The notes: generated by a model not told the origin, from the letters alone. Positions 33,901-42,802 are shown, counted from the stretch's first letter. The stretch is DNA of 64,000 bases from JAJKIV01 sp036741775 (GCA_036741775.1 DAINRQ010000001.1:1-64000); one strand, 5' to 3'. Numbers and translations are program-made.

Positions 33901-33959
33901 ACGACGACGCCGACGTACTGGTCGGCGCGATGGACAGGGCGCTGACCGAGCTTCGGTGA
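30912..33959 (+). CDS. Kinase-M23-class III aminotransferase fusion
   Basis: 1015 residues from the ATG at 30912. Domain 1 (about 1-340) is an aminoglycoside-phosphotransferase-like kinase with the catalytic loop LHNDLNDYNVLVDG and metal site VDFGDM, like hydroxylysine kinase. Domain 2 (about 440-570) is M23-like: HVGLDLFADAGTPVHAPL and HLHLQL keep the zinc ligands. Domain 3 (about 590-1015) is a class III PLP enzyme: ADEVQTGLGRMG and the PLP lysine in VMGKPLGNGHP. Animal relatives of domains 1 and 3 phosphorylate hydroxylysine or ethanolamine and then remove phosphate and ammonia, so substrate channelling is likely. The M23 part's role is unclear. Confidence 0.9.
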   Translation: MVADAPRFEPADAARIARDVFGVGASAEPLPSERDQNFLITYDTGQRHVLKIANAGESRDVLEAQQAVMAHVATRTALCPRPVVTRDGATIATTQGEDGREHFVWAVTHLAGRPLGTLAHRPEALLQDFGRAVATLGCALADFDHPAVHREFHWDLAHAHRLLHEYRPLLTDRELGAAIDTIVEHFDRHVGPVLNGLPLRTLHNDLNDYNVLVDGAHTVEPGMRVTGIVDFGDMVHGYAVADLAIAAAYAMLGADDPLAAIAQLVRGHAAVAPLAEVELRALFGLSLMRLAMSACIAAHQRRLRPDNDYLDVSQSAIRRVLPQLARVPFRLAEAICREAAGLEPSPSAARVRSWLAEHSTEFAPVLPFDLRTEPALVLDLSVASPLVRAEPAGNAEPLLTARVTNAMREAGVRVSVGRYDEPRLLYSSTLFGEPGTPLAERRTIHVGLDLFADAGTPVHAPLRGTVHAFADNRAALDYGPVIILRHELEDGTECFTLYGHLSRESLDGLEPGQVIEHGARFASLGSADVNGGWTPHLHLQLFTDLLDLGTDVPGVALASQRTVWRSISPDPNLLVGVPAHRFPPDPPSKDETLAARQRLLGANLSIAYRDPVRVVRGWRQYLFDDTGRRFIDAYNNVPHVGHAHPRVVEAGVRQMALLNTNTRYPSDIVNEYAERLTATLPEPLSVAFLVNSASEANELALRLARAYTGQRDMIVLEAAYHGNTTSLIDLSPYKHAGPGGTGAPDWVHAVPIPDVYRGAYKAPDTAGVQYARHVHERITRLRERGRGIAGFIAETCPSVGGQIIFPRGYLAEVYRYVRAAGGVCIADEVQTGLGRMGTSFWAFEDQDVVPDIVVMGKPLGNGHPIGAVVTAPAIAAAFDNGMEFFSTFGGNTVSCAIGLAVLDVVRDERLQEHARDVGEHLLNGLRPVTERHALVGDVRGSGLFLGVELVRDRATLEPAGAEASYVANRLREMGILLGTDGPFHNVVKIRPPMPFGHDDADVLVGAMDRALTELR

Positions 33960-36900
33960 TGGCCGAACCGGCGAGCTTCGATGCGTTCATCAGCTACTCG
34001 CGGAAGGACGTCCTGTTTGCCGCGGAGCTGGAGCGCGCGTTGGAGCGCTACACGCCGCCCCGCGAGGTCCGAGCCGAGCGGCGTTCTATCGTCGTCTGCC
34101 GTGACCAGGAGGATCTGGCCGGCCCGGAATACTACGAAGCCGTCCGCCAACATCTCGCACGGTCGAAGAAGCTGATCGTCATCTGCTCGCCGGCCGCGAG
34201 GGCGAGCGAGTTCGTGAATGACGAGATCCGACGCTTCGCCGAGATTCACGGGGCGGGTGGGATCGTCTCGGTGTTGCTCTCTGGGGTACCGAACAACGCC
34301 GCGGGTGAGAACGATGCCGAGAACCTCGCGTTCCCTCCCGCGTTATGCGAGCTCGTGTCGATGCCGCTCGCCATCCCCTACGTGGGCTTCGAGCCGAGTC
34401 GCGATCGTGTGAACCGGGGTGTGTTCTACGGCTCGTGGTACACGTTGCTCGCTAACCTGCTCGACGCCGACCGTGCAGCCATCGAGGAACGCGATCGACG
34501 ACGTAAGGCGCGCGTGCGCAATAGCTGGATCGGAGGCACGAGTACGGTCGTCGCTATCCTCGCGGGACTCACCGTCTGGGCGCTGGCCGAGCGCCGGACC
34601 GCGCTTCGCCGCGGAGAGGTCATGCTCGCGCAACGACTGGCCGCCGAAGCGCGTGCGCCCACGACGCTCGAGCCCACCGCCGTCGAACGTCGAGCGCTGG
34701 CGGCGGTGGAGGCGGTCCAACGCCTCGACGCGCTGGGCGAGCCGATCGACGACGCGGCCGCCGCGCTGCGGGACGTGTCGGCGCTGCTCGCGCGGCGGGT
34801 GTTGCAGCTCGGCCCTGGGCACCAGGCGGTCGCGTTCTCGGGGGATGGGCTGACGGCGTTTGCGGCACAGGCGGCGAATGTGAGCGCGTACACGCTGCGC
34901 ACCGGCGCGCGCATGGCGACGCTCGACGCCGGCGAGCCGGTCGCGTCGCTGATGACGAATGCCGATGGGCGCTACCTTGGGGCCATCACCGACAGTGGGA
35001 CAGTGCGGGTCTGGGCCGGGCAGTCGTGGACTCCCCGCGATGCACCGGTCAGTGGCGACCGAGGACGCGCTGTCTGCGCGGCGTTCAGCGACGACGGGCG
35101 GTATGGCGCGGCTCTCGTCGCCAGCGGCCAATCACGTCGTGTCTCCCGCCTCGTCGTATGGCGAACAGACCAGGGACGTGTCGTGGCCGAAACCTCTCTC
35201 GCGGCGCCTAACGGCCCGGTGGCGGCGCCCGGTCGCGGCGACTGCCTTCAGGTGGGAACGACCCATCTCCTGACACGATACCAGGCGGCCGACACGTCGC
35301 CCGTCATCTCCGCGGCTCTCTGGCGTTGGCGGCCCGCCACCGAGGTCGACTCGAGCGCTTTGGTGTGGCTGCCATCGCTGCGTGGCCCTTCGCTGCGGGA
35401 ATGGCACGGACTCTCGAACGTCGCGTGGCGCACGGACAGCACATCGCTGGCCCTGATCGACGCCAACGGTGGAACGAGGGTCGCGTTCACCGACGGTCGA
35501 GACGTCGGCCGCTCCCGCGAGCAAACCGCTCCCACGCCGTCAACCGAGCGCGGACCTGAAGCAACGCACTCGGCCAGGCGCTCGAACATCCAGCTGCTAG
35601 CCGGGTGGATGAGCGCAGGCGTGCTCGATCCGGGATACGGGCCGCGAATCGGCAGCCCCGATGGAATCATGGCGCTCACACCCGACAGCGGAGTGATGCT
35701 GACGGGAGTCGGCGAACGTGTCCGACTGTGGCGTACCGACGATGGTCGCGAGATCATGCGCATCGCGACGGCGACTCCGGTCACTGGTTTGACTGTGTCA
35801 CCGGCCGGTCAACACCTGGCGACCTGGGACAGCGCGGGATCGGTCGCCGTGTGGGATCTCGGCCATCCGTCCGAAGTACTTCGCGTGCCCGGTGGTCGCA
35901 TCGCGTCGGCGTCCGCTGACGGCCGCCGTATCGCGGTCGGCACCGCCCTCGGCGTTTCGATCGCCACTCAGGATAGTGTCACACCGCTCGTGTCCATTCC
36001 ACTCCTTGGCGGCGCTGGCAAAGTGGTGGTCAGCCGCGACGGACGATACGTCGTCGCGATCGCCGGAGATCCGAGTGGAATCAACTTGCTCGGTGACCGG
36101 CTTCGCACCGTCGTGCTCGATCTCGGACGGGGCGTCGATACCGTGTTGACTACGGCGCTCGCGAGTGTCGCCGAGTTCACTCCCGACAGTCGGTCGCTCG
36201 TGCTGGGCACGAGCGACAGCGTAGTCCGCCTGATCCGGCTGGACGACCGCGCGACACGCTGGGAAAAGCGGTTCGAGGGAGGCCGAGCGACCCGCGTCGC
36301 CTTCTCGGCCGATGGACGCGTAGCGGCACTGGCTCTCGAGCCCGCCGTCCGCTCTACAGCAGTCGCGGTAGTCGTCTCCACCGAAACCGGCGACGTGCTT
36401 CGACGCGTCGAGAACCGAAGCAGCAGCGCGATCGCACTCTCCGCAGACGGTAGCGAGCTCGCCAGCGCTTCGGACACAGTGCTCACCATCGTTCGTGTGC
36501 GCGACGGGGCTATCACGGCGCAGCTACGACACCCTCCTCCACTCGGAACGATACGACACGCGGCGTTCCGGGAAGACGGCAAGGTCATGTCGGTGGCGGG
36601 AAAGCTCGAGTCCAGTTTCATGGCAGCCTACTTCGCCGATGAAGGAGCGTTCCTGTGGGATGCCCGCACCGGGGCGATCGAGTCGCGGCTGCCCGGTGAC
36701 ATCGGTGACATCGGTCGCGTCGACAACGGGCGTACGGGACGTGGCGCGGCCGCGCAGCCACACCTCACCGACATGGCGTGGACTCCTGACGGACGAGAAA
36801 TCGCGGCGCGCGTGTTCGAGAACCGAGAGGAGTATTGGGGCACTCCGGGCGCGCTCGCGCGCGGGGAGTTGCGCGTGTGGCGGTTGGGAGGCGCCACCCC

Positions 36901-37138
36901 GGAAGAGTTGTTCCGGGCAACTCCTGACGGCTGGACTCGCGTGGTGGGGCTGAGTGGTGAAGCTGGCTTGCTCTTTACCGTCGGTGACGGTGGCCTGCGA
37001 GCGTGGAACTACCATCCACGCGGACTGGTCGCGGAAGCGTGCAGACGCCTCACACGGACTCTGACCGCAGCGGAGTGGCGGACCCTGATCGGCGCGGACA
37101 AGCCGCAGCCGACGTGCACTGTAACGAAACAGCCATAG
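33959..37138 (+). CDS. TIR domain-transmembrane-WD40-like protein
   Basis: 1059 residues. The ATG overlaps the upstream stop by one base (TGATG); an in-frame GTG sits three bases earlier. Residues 5-140 are a TIR domain: FDAFISYSRKD, IVVCRDQEDLAGPEYYEAV, KKLIVICSPAARASEFVNDE, with Glu89 at the position of the catalytic Glu of TIR NADases (W of WxxxE is Phe). One membrane helix lies at about 191-209. The remaining 850 residues contain repeated beta-propeller strands (VAFSGDG, AAFSDDGRYGA, VAFSADGRVA, LRVWRL) and end outside the membrane. A receptor-like design with outside sensor and inside TIR effector is inferred. Confidence 0.85.
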   Translation: MAEPASFDAFISYSRKDVLFAAELERALERYTPPREVRAERRSIVVCRDQEDLAGPEYYEAVRQHLARSKKLIVICSPAARASEFVNDEIRRFAEIHGAGGIVSVLLSGVPNNAAGENDAENLAFPPALCELVSMPLAIPYVGFEPSRDRVNRGVFYGSWYTLLANLLDADRAAIEERDRRRKARVRNSWIGGTSTVVAILAGLTVWALAERRTALRRGEVMLAQRLAAEARAPTTLEPTAVERRALAAVEAVQRLDALGEPIDDAAAALRDVSALLARRVLQLGPGHQAVAFSGDGLTAFAAQAANVSAYTLRTGARMATLDAGEPVASLMTNADGRYLGAITDSGTVRVWAGQSWTPRDAPVSGDRGRAVCAAFSDDGRYGAALVASGQSRRVSRLVVWRTDQGRVVAETSLAAPNGPVAAPGRGDCLQVGTTHLLTRYQAADTSPVISAALWRWRPATEVDSSALVWLPSLRGPSLREWHGLSNVAWRTDSTSLALIDANGGTRVAFTDGRDVGRSREQTAPTPSTERGPEATHSARRSNIQLLAGWMSAGVLDPGYGPRIGSPDGIMALTPDSGVMLTGVGERVRLWRTDDGREIMRIATATPVTGLTVSPAGQHLATWDSAGSVAVWDLGHPSEVLRVPGGRIASASADGRRIAVGTALGVSIATQDSVTPLVSIPLLGGAGKVVVSRDGRYVVAIAGDPSGINLLGDRLRTVVLDLGRGVDTVLTTALASVAEFTPDSRSLVLGTSDSVVRLIRLDDRATRWEKRFEGGRATRVAFSADGRVAALALEPAVRSTAVAVVVSTETGDVLRRVENRSSSAIALSADGSELASASDTVLTIVRVRDGAITAQLRHPPPLGTIRHAAFREDGKVMSVAGKLESSFMAAYFADEGAFLWDARTGAIESRLPGDIGDIGRVDNGRTGRGAAAQPHLTDMAWTPDGREIAARVFENREEYWGTPGALARGELRVWRLGGATPEELFRATPDGWTRVVGLSGEAGLLFTVGDGGLRAWNYHPRGLVAEACRRLTRTLTAAEWRTLIGADKPQPTCTVTKQP

Positions 37139-37146
37139 GCTGACGC

Positions 37147-38154
37147 TCAGCGCGCGAGCGAAGCCACCGCCCCCATGTCAACGCCATCGGCCCGGAGCAG
37201 CGCCGATACCAGTCGGGCAGCTTCACGCTCCCTGTTCGCGTAGCTGCCAGACAGTACCGTGTATTGCCGACCCGCAGCCTCGAGCTCATCGCGAAGACGC
37301 TGGGTGTGCTCCGGCCGCCGGTTGCTCAACACCCGTGTCCCGTCGGCGACCCACGGCAGATCATGGTCGAAGAGGAGCACGAGGTCGTAGTGACGCGCCC
37401 GTGCTGCGTCGGTGAGCCACGCCGGGCGTGTGCCGATCACGAGGTCACTCCACGTCGCCGTCGTGTGCAACTCCGTGTCGCAGATGAGCACACGGTTCGC
37501 GTCCAGCGCTGCCTCGTCTTCCAGAGTCGCCTGCCCCCACGCAATCGCCTCGAAGTCGGGGAGTGTGAGACTCAACGCGGGGCGCGTCTCGCAATACTCT
37601 CGACCGTACTCGCGCACCCACACGGTATCGAATCGCTCGGCCAATCGCTCAGCGATCGTCGTCTTGCCGGTGGACTCGGTACCGAGGAGTGCGATGCGTC
37701 GGGCATAGTACGGCCTGACCGACGCGGGGATGTATTCCCAGTAACGGAGGGGAGCGCGCCTCAACTCCGTCGCGGAGATGGGAACGGTAAGCCGATCCGG
37801 ATCGACGCAGATGTGCCTGGCACCGATGCGCCGTGCGAGCTCTTCACCGTACGTCTCCGACGTGAATACGCGATCGACCTGGCCAGCATAGCGGGAAATC
37901 AGGTCCGTCCAGATCGGCCAGAATTCAGGACCGTCCTCGGGCGCTTGCGGAACTTCCTCGGCGACGTGGACGATGCGGCAGTCGGGGTGGGCGTCACGCA
38001 CCCAACCGAAGCGAAGTGCGCCGGGGATGGGCTCGCGCTTGATCGAGCAGACGAGGACGATGAGCTCATCGACCGCCGCGCGGGCGGTACGAATCAGGTG
38101 CGCATGCCCAGCGTGGTATGGAAGGAACTTGCCGAGGACGAGCCCTCGTGTCAT
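37147..38154 (-). CDS. nadR: NadR-like NMN adenylyltransferase/nicotinamide riboside kinase
   Basis: 335 residues from the ATG at 38154 (MTRGLVLGKFLPYHAGHAHLI). N-terminal nucleotidyltransferase domain: GKFLPYHAGH (the HxGH motif) and the ISATELRR signature. C-terminal kinase domain: Walker A LLGTESTGKTT, then VREYGREYCE. NadR makes NAD from nicotinamide riboside in two steps. It lacks the HTH repressor domain of enteric NadR. It lies 80 bp downstream of the MaoC gene on the same strand and is convergent with the TIR-WD40 gene 8 bp away. TIR domains often consume NAD, which makes this placement notable. Confidence 0.9.
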   Translation of the reverse strand: MTRGLVLGKFLPYHAGHAHLIRTARAAVDELIVLVCSIKREPIPGALRFGWVRDAHPDCRIVHVAEEVPQAPEDGPEFWPIWTDLISRYAGQVDRVFTSETYGEELARRIGARHICVDPDRLTVPISATELRRAPLRYWEYIPASVRPYYARRIALLGTESTGKTTIAERLAERFDTVWVREYGREYCETRPALSLTLPDFEAIAWGQATLEDEAALDANRVLICDTELHTTATWSDLVIGTRPAWLTDAARARHYDLVLLFDHDLPWVADGTRVLSNRRPEHTQRLRDELEAAGRQYTVLSGSYANREREAARLVSALLRADGVDMGAVASLAR

Positions 38155-38234
38155 CGCATGCGCCAGTGTCAGTAGGGATCCCCGAACAATATCATGCGAT
38201 GCAACTGCGTGTGATGCGCGCGGCAGGGCCGCCC

Positions 38235-38669
38235 TCAGGCAGTCGGCCGCATCGTGTAGCACCACGCCTCACCCTCGAGCACGGTCTCGCCCGTCTGGCG
38301 CGTCACGACGATTCGCAGCTGCGTCACCGGTTTGGTCGCGTGCACGCTCAGCACCTCGGCCTCGGCGGTGATCGTGTCGCCGATGAAGACCGGCGCCGTG
38401 AACTTCCACTGCTGGCTGAGGAAGACGGAGCCCGGCCCCGGAAGGTCCATGGCGACGAGCGCGTGAAGCAATCCGGTCGTCAGCCCACCTTGAACGACGA
38501 GCGCGCCGAACCGCGTGCGACGCGCAAAGTCCTCGTCGAAGTGCAGCGGGTTGTAGTCGCCAGTCAGCTCGGCGTAAGTGGCCACGTGCTGCGCTGTCAG
38601 CGCCAACGACCGCCGGGCGCGTTGCCCGACCCGCGGTGTTTCCGTCCGCTCGGGGTCGTGGGGGATCAT
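38235..38669 (-). CDS. MaoC-like hotdog-fold dehydratase
   Basis: 144 residues. The hydratase motif is clear: AELTGDYNPLHFDEDFARRTRFGALVVQGGLT, with the catalytic Asp and His of R-specific enoyl-CoA hydratases. The following QWKFTAPVFIGDTITAEAEV is the usual strand pair. Such proteins hydrate enoyl-CoA or act as thioester-binding subunits. Its ATG overlaps the stop of the ParA-like gene (ATGA, 38666-38669), so it is translationally coupled to the TIR/ParA pair; why is not obvious. Confidence 0.9.
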   Translation of the reverse strand: MIPHDPERTETPRVGQRARRSLALTAQHVATYAELTGDYNPLHFDEDFARRTRFGALVVQGGLTTGLLHALVAMDLPGPGSVFLSQQWKFTAPVFIGDTITAEAEVLSVHATKPVTQLRIVVTRQTGETVLEGEAWCYTMRPTA

Positions 38670-41506
38670 CGCGGTCGAATGGACGGCCGAGGGGCCGTCT
38701 GCTGTGTTTGCGTTGGCGCGTTCAACGGAGGAAGCCAGATTTCCACGAGGCCAGCTTGCCGTACTTGCGGTCGCTGCTCAGAAGGCAGACGGGTGATCTG
38801 CGTTCTGAGGCGTTGATAGATCCCCTGCGCCGCCAGCGCGCCCTCGACGGCAACTTGCACTCGCCGCGCGAGACCCTCGTCCGCAGGTCGGAAATAGCGA
38901 ACTTCGCCCGGCGTCTTGCCGACGCGCACGACTTCGTGGCGTCGCCCGCGGCTGTCCCGCTCGAGTCGTAGCGCAACGCGCTGGAGGCTGGAATCGATGG
39001 CGGCGGTGAACACGGTGTCGGCCGCCGAGAGATACTGTAGGTAAATGCGCGAGCTCGGCGGCGGCGTCACCGTCGTCCCGGGAGCGAGCAGGCGCAGGCG
39101 CGTTTGCGCAAACGTCACGATCGACGGATCGCTGGTGGCAGACGTGGCGACTCGATAGGCCCGCACCGCGTCATCCTTCCGCCCTATCCGCTCGAGCACG
39201 CGTCCGCGGCCCAACTGGCCGGCCGCGGTGTCCCCGCTCTGAACGACTGCCGTATACGCCGCAAGCGCAGCGGAATCCTGGCGCTGCCCATCATAGAGGT
39301 CGGCGCGGAGCCGGAGCGTGGCGATATCCATCGAGTCGACCGGAATGCGGCCGAGGTCCTCCAGGGCAGCCGCCGTATCGTCGGCGACGGACACGCGAAG
39401 CTGAGCGCGCCGGGCGCGGAGCCTAACGTCGGCCGGTGCGAGCGCGAGTGCCGTATCGAGATCGGGAAGTGCCAGCTCGGGATGCCCGGCCGCCACCTGC
39501 GCGTCCGCACGAAGGCGCCGCGCTTCCACCGACGCACTGTCGACGCCCAGCGCGAACGTGTAGGCCGCGATGGCGTTTGCGTAGTTCGAGTCGGCGAAAT
39601 GACGGCGGCCGGCGAGCAGCGAATCCGCGACCGCTCTCGATTCGACATTACCGGCTGATTCGCTCGACATCAGCAGCCAGGCAGCCGCCGCAACGACGAG
39701 GAGCACCGTGACGGCCCCGACGATCGGTACCGCAGAGCGCTTCGCGGGAGGTGCAGTTCGTGAGACCGCGTCCGAGGGTGCGGGCGGTGGAGGCGTCGAG
39801 TACGCCGGTGGGGCTCCCGTCCACGGACCGGCGGCACTGGCCGGCGAAACGACAGGCGTTTCGACCGGCGTCGCGCGGGCCGCGGCAATGCTCGCCTCGA
39901 TGAACTCACGCTCATCGTCGAGCAGCTCGAAACGCTCCGCGGTGTCCGCCATCTCCGCAGCCTCGACGAGCGCCGCGCCCTGCAGCAGGCTCCCGCGATC
40001 ACGCCCGTTTCGCCGCCAGTCTTCGAGGAAGAATCGGAGCCGCTGTCGCCACGCCAGGAAGTCGCGATCCTCGTCGATCCATTTCGCCAGGACCGACCTC
40101 GTGACGTATTCGTCTTCGGCGAGACGGAGCGCCGGCTTGCCGTCCTCGGCTGGAACCCTAACGACGAGGCGAGAGCGCTCGGCGATGGTTACGCCATCGG
40201 GGAAGGCAGCCTGCAGGTGATCCTGCAGGAGCACGCGCACACGATCGCGCTCGGTCGTGGAGGCTGACGGCCGGACATCCACGAGGCGGAGCAACACCTC
40301 GCGCACATCTCGTCTCAACTCGTCGGGCACCTCGCTCCAGCGCTGATTGAACTGGGCACCGAAATCCAGCGCGCGGCGGACGCGCTCGCGTCCGAACACC
40401 CGTTCGAAATCGTCGACCATCGCGCTCTTCGTTCGACTGGCGTCGGGAGCCAGCCATGCGATGTGCGCCGAGATGGCCCGGTACGCGGCGTCCAGGTCCG
40501 GGTCGCCGTCCCTCTCGCCGATGGACAGGCGTTCGCGGAACGCGTACTTGCTGACGTAGGGAATCCGCAGATCCCAGAAGTCGCGCTCGAGCTGCCGCAG
40601 CGAGTCGGGCATGAACCCGTTCGCGCGCTCCTTGAAGTCGTCCTCGAACTCCTTCTTCACGTCGGTCGCGGACACGTCCACGCGGCTTGGCACCATGACG
40701 ACCTGAATCGGCCGGTTGCCGCGCTGCTCCAGCAACTCAGCGCGGCTGAAGCTCTCGCTGATCTGGATGGCGCCCTCGATGTTCTGGCGGTTCGGCGCCA
40801 TGAGGACCACGACGACATCGGCCAGTTGCCGGGTGGAGACCCCGCCCATCTCGGTGACACCAGTGCGACTGTCGATGAGCACGATGTCCGCGACCTCCGG
40901 GTCATCGAGCGAGCCGCGGATCCACTCGAAGTACGCGTGACCGTGAAAGCTGGCGTAGAAGTCGTTCCAGTCGAAGCTCTGGACTGCGTTTGCGTACGTC
41001 GCGAACCGCGCCCCTTCGCGCCACCCCGCCGTGAGCATGCGCAGGCGGCCGGCGCCGTTCGCGCTGGGCGGCGCGGGAACGTCGATGAGCGAGAACTTGA
41101 GTGGTGGAAGGAGCTCCCGCAGGCGTGCGGCGTCTTCCATCACCTCGTTCCACCGCTCTTCGGGCGATCGCGCTGCGACGGGCACGGCGTGGCCGTCCGT
41201 CAGCCTCGTCTCGTTGGGCACCTCCGGGTCGGGACCTGGCGGCTCGGGCGCCTGACGCGGCGTGCTGAACGGAATGGCCGGGTAGTCCTGCCGATAGAGC
41301 ATCAACAGGTCCATGAGACCCACGCGATCTCGCCACGACCGCAGGAGCTCGGGGTCGCTCGAGAAGAACGTCTCCAGCCCGGGCGCCTCGAGGTCCCAAT
41401 CCACCATCACAACGTTGAGCCCACGGAGCTGAAACGAGCGCGCGATGTTGGCCATCGCCATCGAGCGACCGACACCGCCCTTGAACGAGTAGAACGTGAC
41501 GATCAT
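38666..41506 (-). CDS. ParA/MinD-like ATPase with membrane helix and TPR region
   Basis: 946 residues from the ATG at 41506 (MIVTFYSFKGGVGRSMAMAN). The deviant Walker A KGGVGRSM keeps the signature Lys9 but has Arg in place of the usual second Lys; DWDLEAPG and VLIDSRTGV are the switch motifs. A region of about 250 residues without clear identity follows, then a Pro/Ala linker and a membrane helix near residue 605 (VPIVGAVTVLLVVAAAAWLL). Tetratricopeptide-like helices fill about 640-830 (ANAIAAYTFALGVDSASVEARRL). The N-terminus resembles FxsT-type proteins of the actinobacterial FxSxx-COOH system, whose partner FxsC is TIR-like; here too a TIR gene is 7 bp upstream. Function is unknown. Confidence 0.85.
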   Translation of the reverse strand: MIVTFYSFKGGVGRSMAMANIARSFQLRGLNVVMVDWDLEAPGLETFFSSDPELLRSWRDRVGLMDLLMLYRQDYPAIPFSTPRQAPEPPGPDPEVPNETRLTDGHAVPVAARSPEERWNEVMEDAARLRELLPPLKFSLIDVPAPPSANGAGRLRMLTAGWREGARFATYANAVQSFDWNDFYASFHGHAYFEWIRGSLDDPEVADIVLIDSRTGVTEMGGVSTRQLADVVVVLMAPNRQNIEGAIQISESFSRAELLEQRGNRPIQVVMVPSRVDVSATDVKKEFEDDFKERANGFMPDSLRQLERDFWDLRIPYVSKYAFRERLSIGERDGDPDLDAAYRAISAHIAWLAPDASRTKSAMVDDFERVFGRERVRRALDFGAQFNQRWSEVPDELRRDVREVLLRLVDVRPSASTTERDRVRVLLQDHLQAAFPDGVTIAERSRLVVRVPAEDGKPALRLAEDEYVTRSVLAKWIDEDRDFLAWRQRLRFFLEDWRRNGRDRGSLLQGAALVEAAEMADTAERFELLDDEREFIEASIAAARATPVETPVVSPASAAGPWTGAPPAYSTPPPPAPSDAVSRTAPPAKRSAVPIVGAVTVLLVVAAAAWLLMSSESAGNVESRAVADSLLAGRRHFADSNYANAIAAYTFALGVDSASVEARRLRADAQVAAGHPELALPDLDTALALAPADVRLRARRAQLRVSVADDTAAALEDLGRIPVDSMDIATLRLRADLYDGQRQDSAALAAYTAVVQSGDTAAGQLGRGRVLERIGRKDDAVRAYRVATSATSDPSIVTFAQTRLRLLAPGTTVTPPPSSRIYLQYLSAADTVFTAAIDSSLQRVALRLERDSRGRRHEVVRVGKTPGEVRYFRPADEGLARRVQVAVEGALAAQGIYQRLRTQITRLPSEQRPQVRQAGLVEIWLPPLNAPTQTQQTAPRPSIRPR

Positions 41507-41513
41507 TGGAGGC

Positions 41514-42635
41514 TCAATTGCTGAGCGCCGCCGCCGCCGGCTTCGCGGCCGCGACGCGCAGGCGCAAGCACTCGCCGATGCTGCTCTTGAGCAGGCGGCG
41601 CACCTCGCCCATGTCGTCCACGCCAATGCCTAACCGCGCGTTCAGGGAGACGTCGGGAACAGGGCGCGGGGCGACGTACGGGTCGAGAAGCGTCACCGTG
41701 TACCGTGCAACCCACTCGCGGAAGCTCGTCTCCTGCGCCGTCGCCATTGCCGGGTGCAGCGCGACGATCGCCACGTGCGCCAGCCGCAGACACCGATCGA
41801 ACAGCTTGAGCCGCAACTGTACGTCCACGAGGAGCGCCGCTACCGGATCGATGACGATGAGCCCCGGCTGGCTTGCCTCCATCCGGCCGGCGAAAACTCT
41901 CGCGTACTCATCATCCGTCCAGAACCGGTCGTCCGGGTATTCCCAGTCGCACACCTCGTTCACCCCGTTCTGGGCAAGCCACTGGTTGATGAGGGATCGG
42001 CTCTGATCGAGGTCGGACTCGATCGTCGCACCCCCAATGAATGGCTTCCAGTCCAGACGGCGAGGCCCGTACCGACCCTGAAGCTCCGCGGCCGTCATGC
42101 CAAGCTGCGTTTCGATTTTCTTGAGGTCGCTGGGGCTGAAACTCGCGGTCGTAGCGTCCAGGGTGAGCAGGGCGACCGGAATCTGCAGGCTCGCCGTCCT
42201 CTTTCGTGCCGCCATCACTCGGTCGACGAAGTCGAGCCAGTCCGCGGCGCTGACGCCGCCGACGCCAGCACCCGCATACGCCGCCTGGAGCGCGGGCAAC
42301 TCGATGTTCTGAATGTTCGTGAACGTGTGGCGCTGCGCGTCGAGCGGCACGAACAGGAGCTTCTGCCCCGCGTTGTTCCCGGATGAGTTGTTCACTCGGT
42401 ACATGGCGAGCTCCTGCTGAACCCACTCCGATTCCTTGGCGTGAGCCGACCAGAAACACACGAGGTGCTTGCACGCCTTCACGGCTTCGACGAGTTGCCC
42501 TTCCCACCCCTCCCCCTCGCGCAGCGACTTCTGGTCGAAGAAGACCGTGACCCCACGCCCTCTGAGATCGGTCGCGAGCTTGTCGGCCCAGGCTCGATCG
42601 TGGTGCGAATACGAGATGAAGACCTCGTCCGCCAT
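41514..42635 (-). CDS. TIR domain protein with C-terminal domain of unknown function
   Basis: 373 residues, GGAG before the ATG. Residues 1-130 are a soluble TIR domain: DEVFISYSHHDRAWADKLATDL, VFFDQKSLREGEGWEGQL, LVCFWSAHAKESEWVQQEL, with WxxxE at Trp71-Glu75, the catalytic Glu position of NADase TIRs. Residues about 150-373 form a domain I cannot name (DLKKIETQLGMTAAELQGRYG; GLIVIDPVAALLVDVQLRLKLFDR). First gene of a run TIR, ParA-like-TPR, MaoC, then NadR. The pairing resembles FxsC/FxsT of actinobacteria. It may be a signalling or immune effector. Confidence 0.85.
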   Translation of the reverse strand: MADEVFISYSHHDRAWADKLATDLRGRGVTVFFDQKSLREGEGWEGQLVEAVKACKHLVCFWSAHAKESEWVQQELAMYRVNNSSGNNAGQKLLFVPLDAQRHTFTNIQNIELPALQAAYAGAGVGGVSAADWLDFVDRVMAARKRTASLQIPVALLTLDATTASFSPSDLKKIETQLGMTAAELQGRYGPRRLDWKPFIGGATIESDLDQSRSLINQWLAQNGVNEVCDWEYPDDRFWTDDEYARVFAGRMEASQPGLIVIDPVAALLVDVQLRLKLFDRCLRLAHVAIVALHPAMATAQETSFREWVARYTVTLLDPYVAPRPVPDVSLNARLGIGVDDMGEVRRLLKSSIGECLRLRVAAAKPAAAALSN

Positions 42636-42802
42636 TGTGGCTCCTGTTCAGCTGTCAGATCATTCGTCGCGCACGCCAGCCGCGCAATGCCCAGTGCCAA
42701 ACCAGTGAACCTGTTCGGTGATCCTACGGGTACGGCAGACGTCGCGACGAGGCTGACGCTGTCCGGCCACCTGTCACAACTCGCCTGTGCATCCGTCTCT
42801 TG

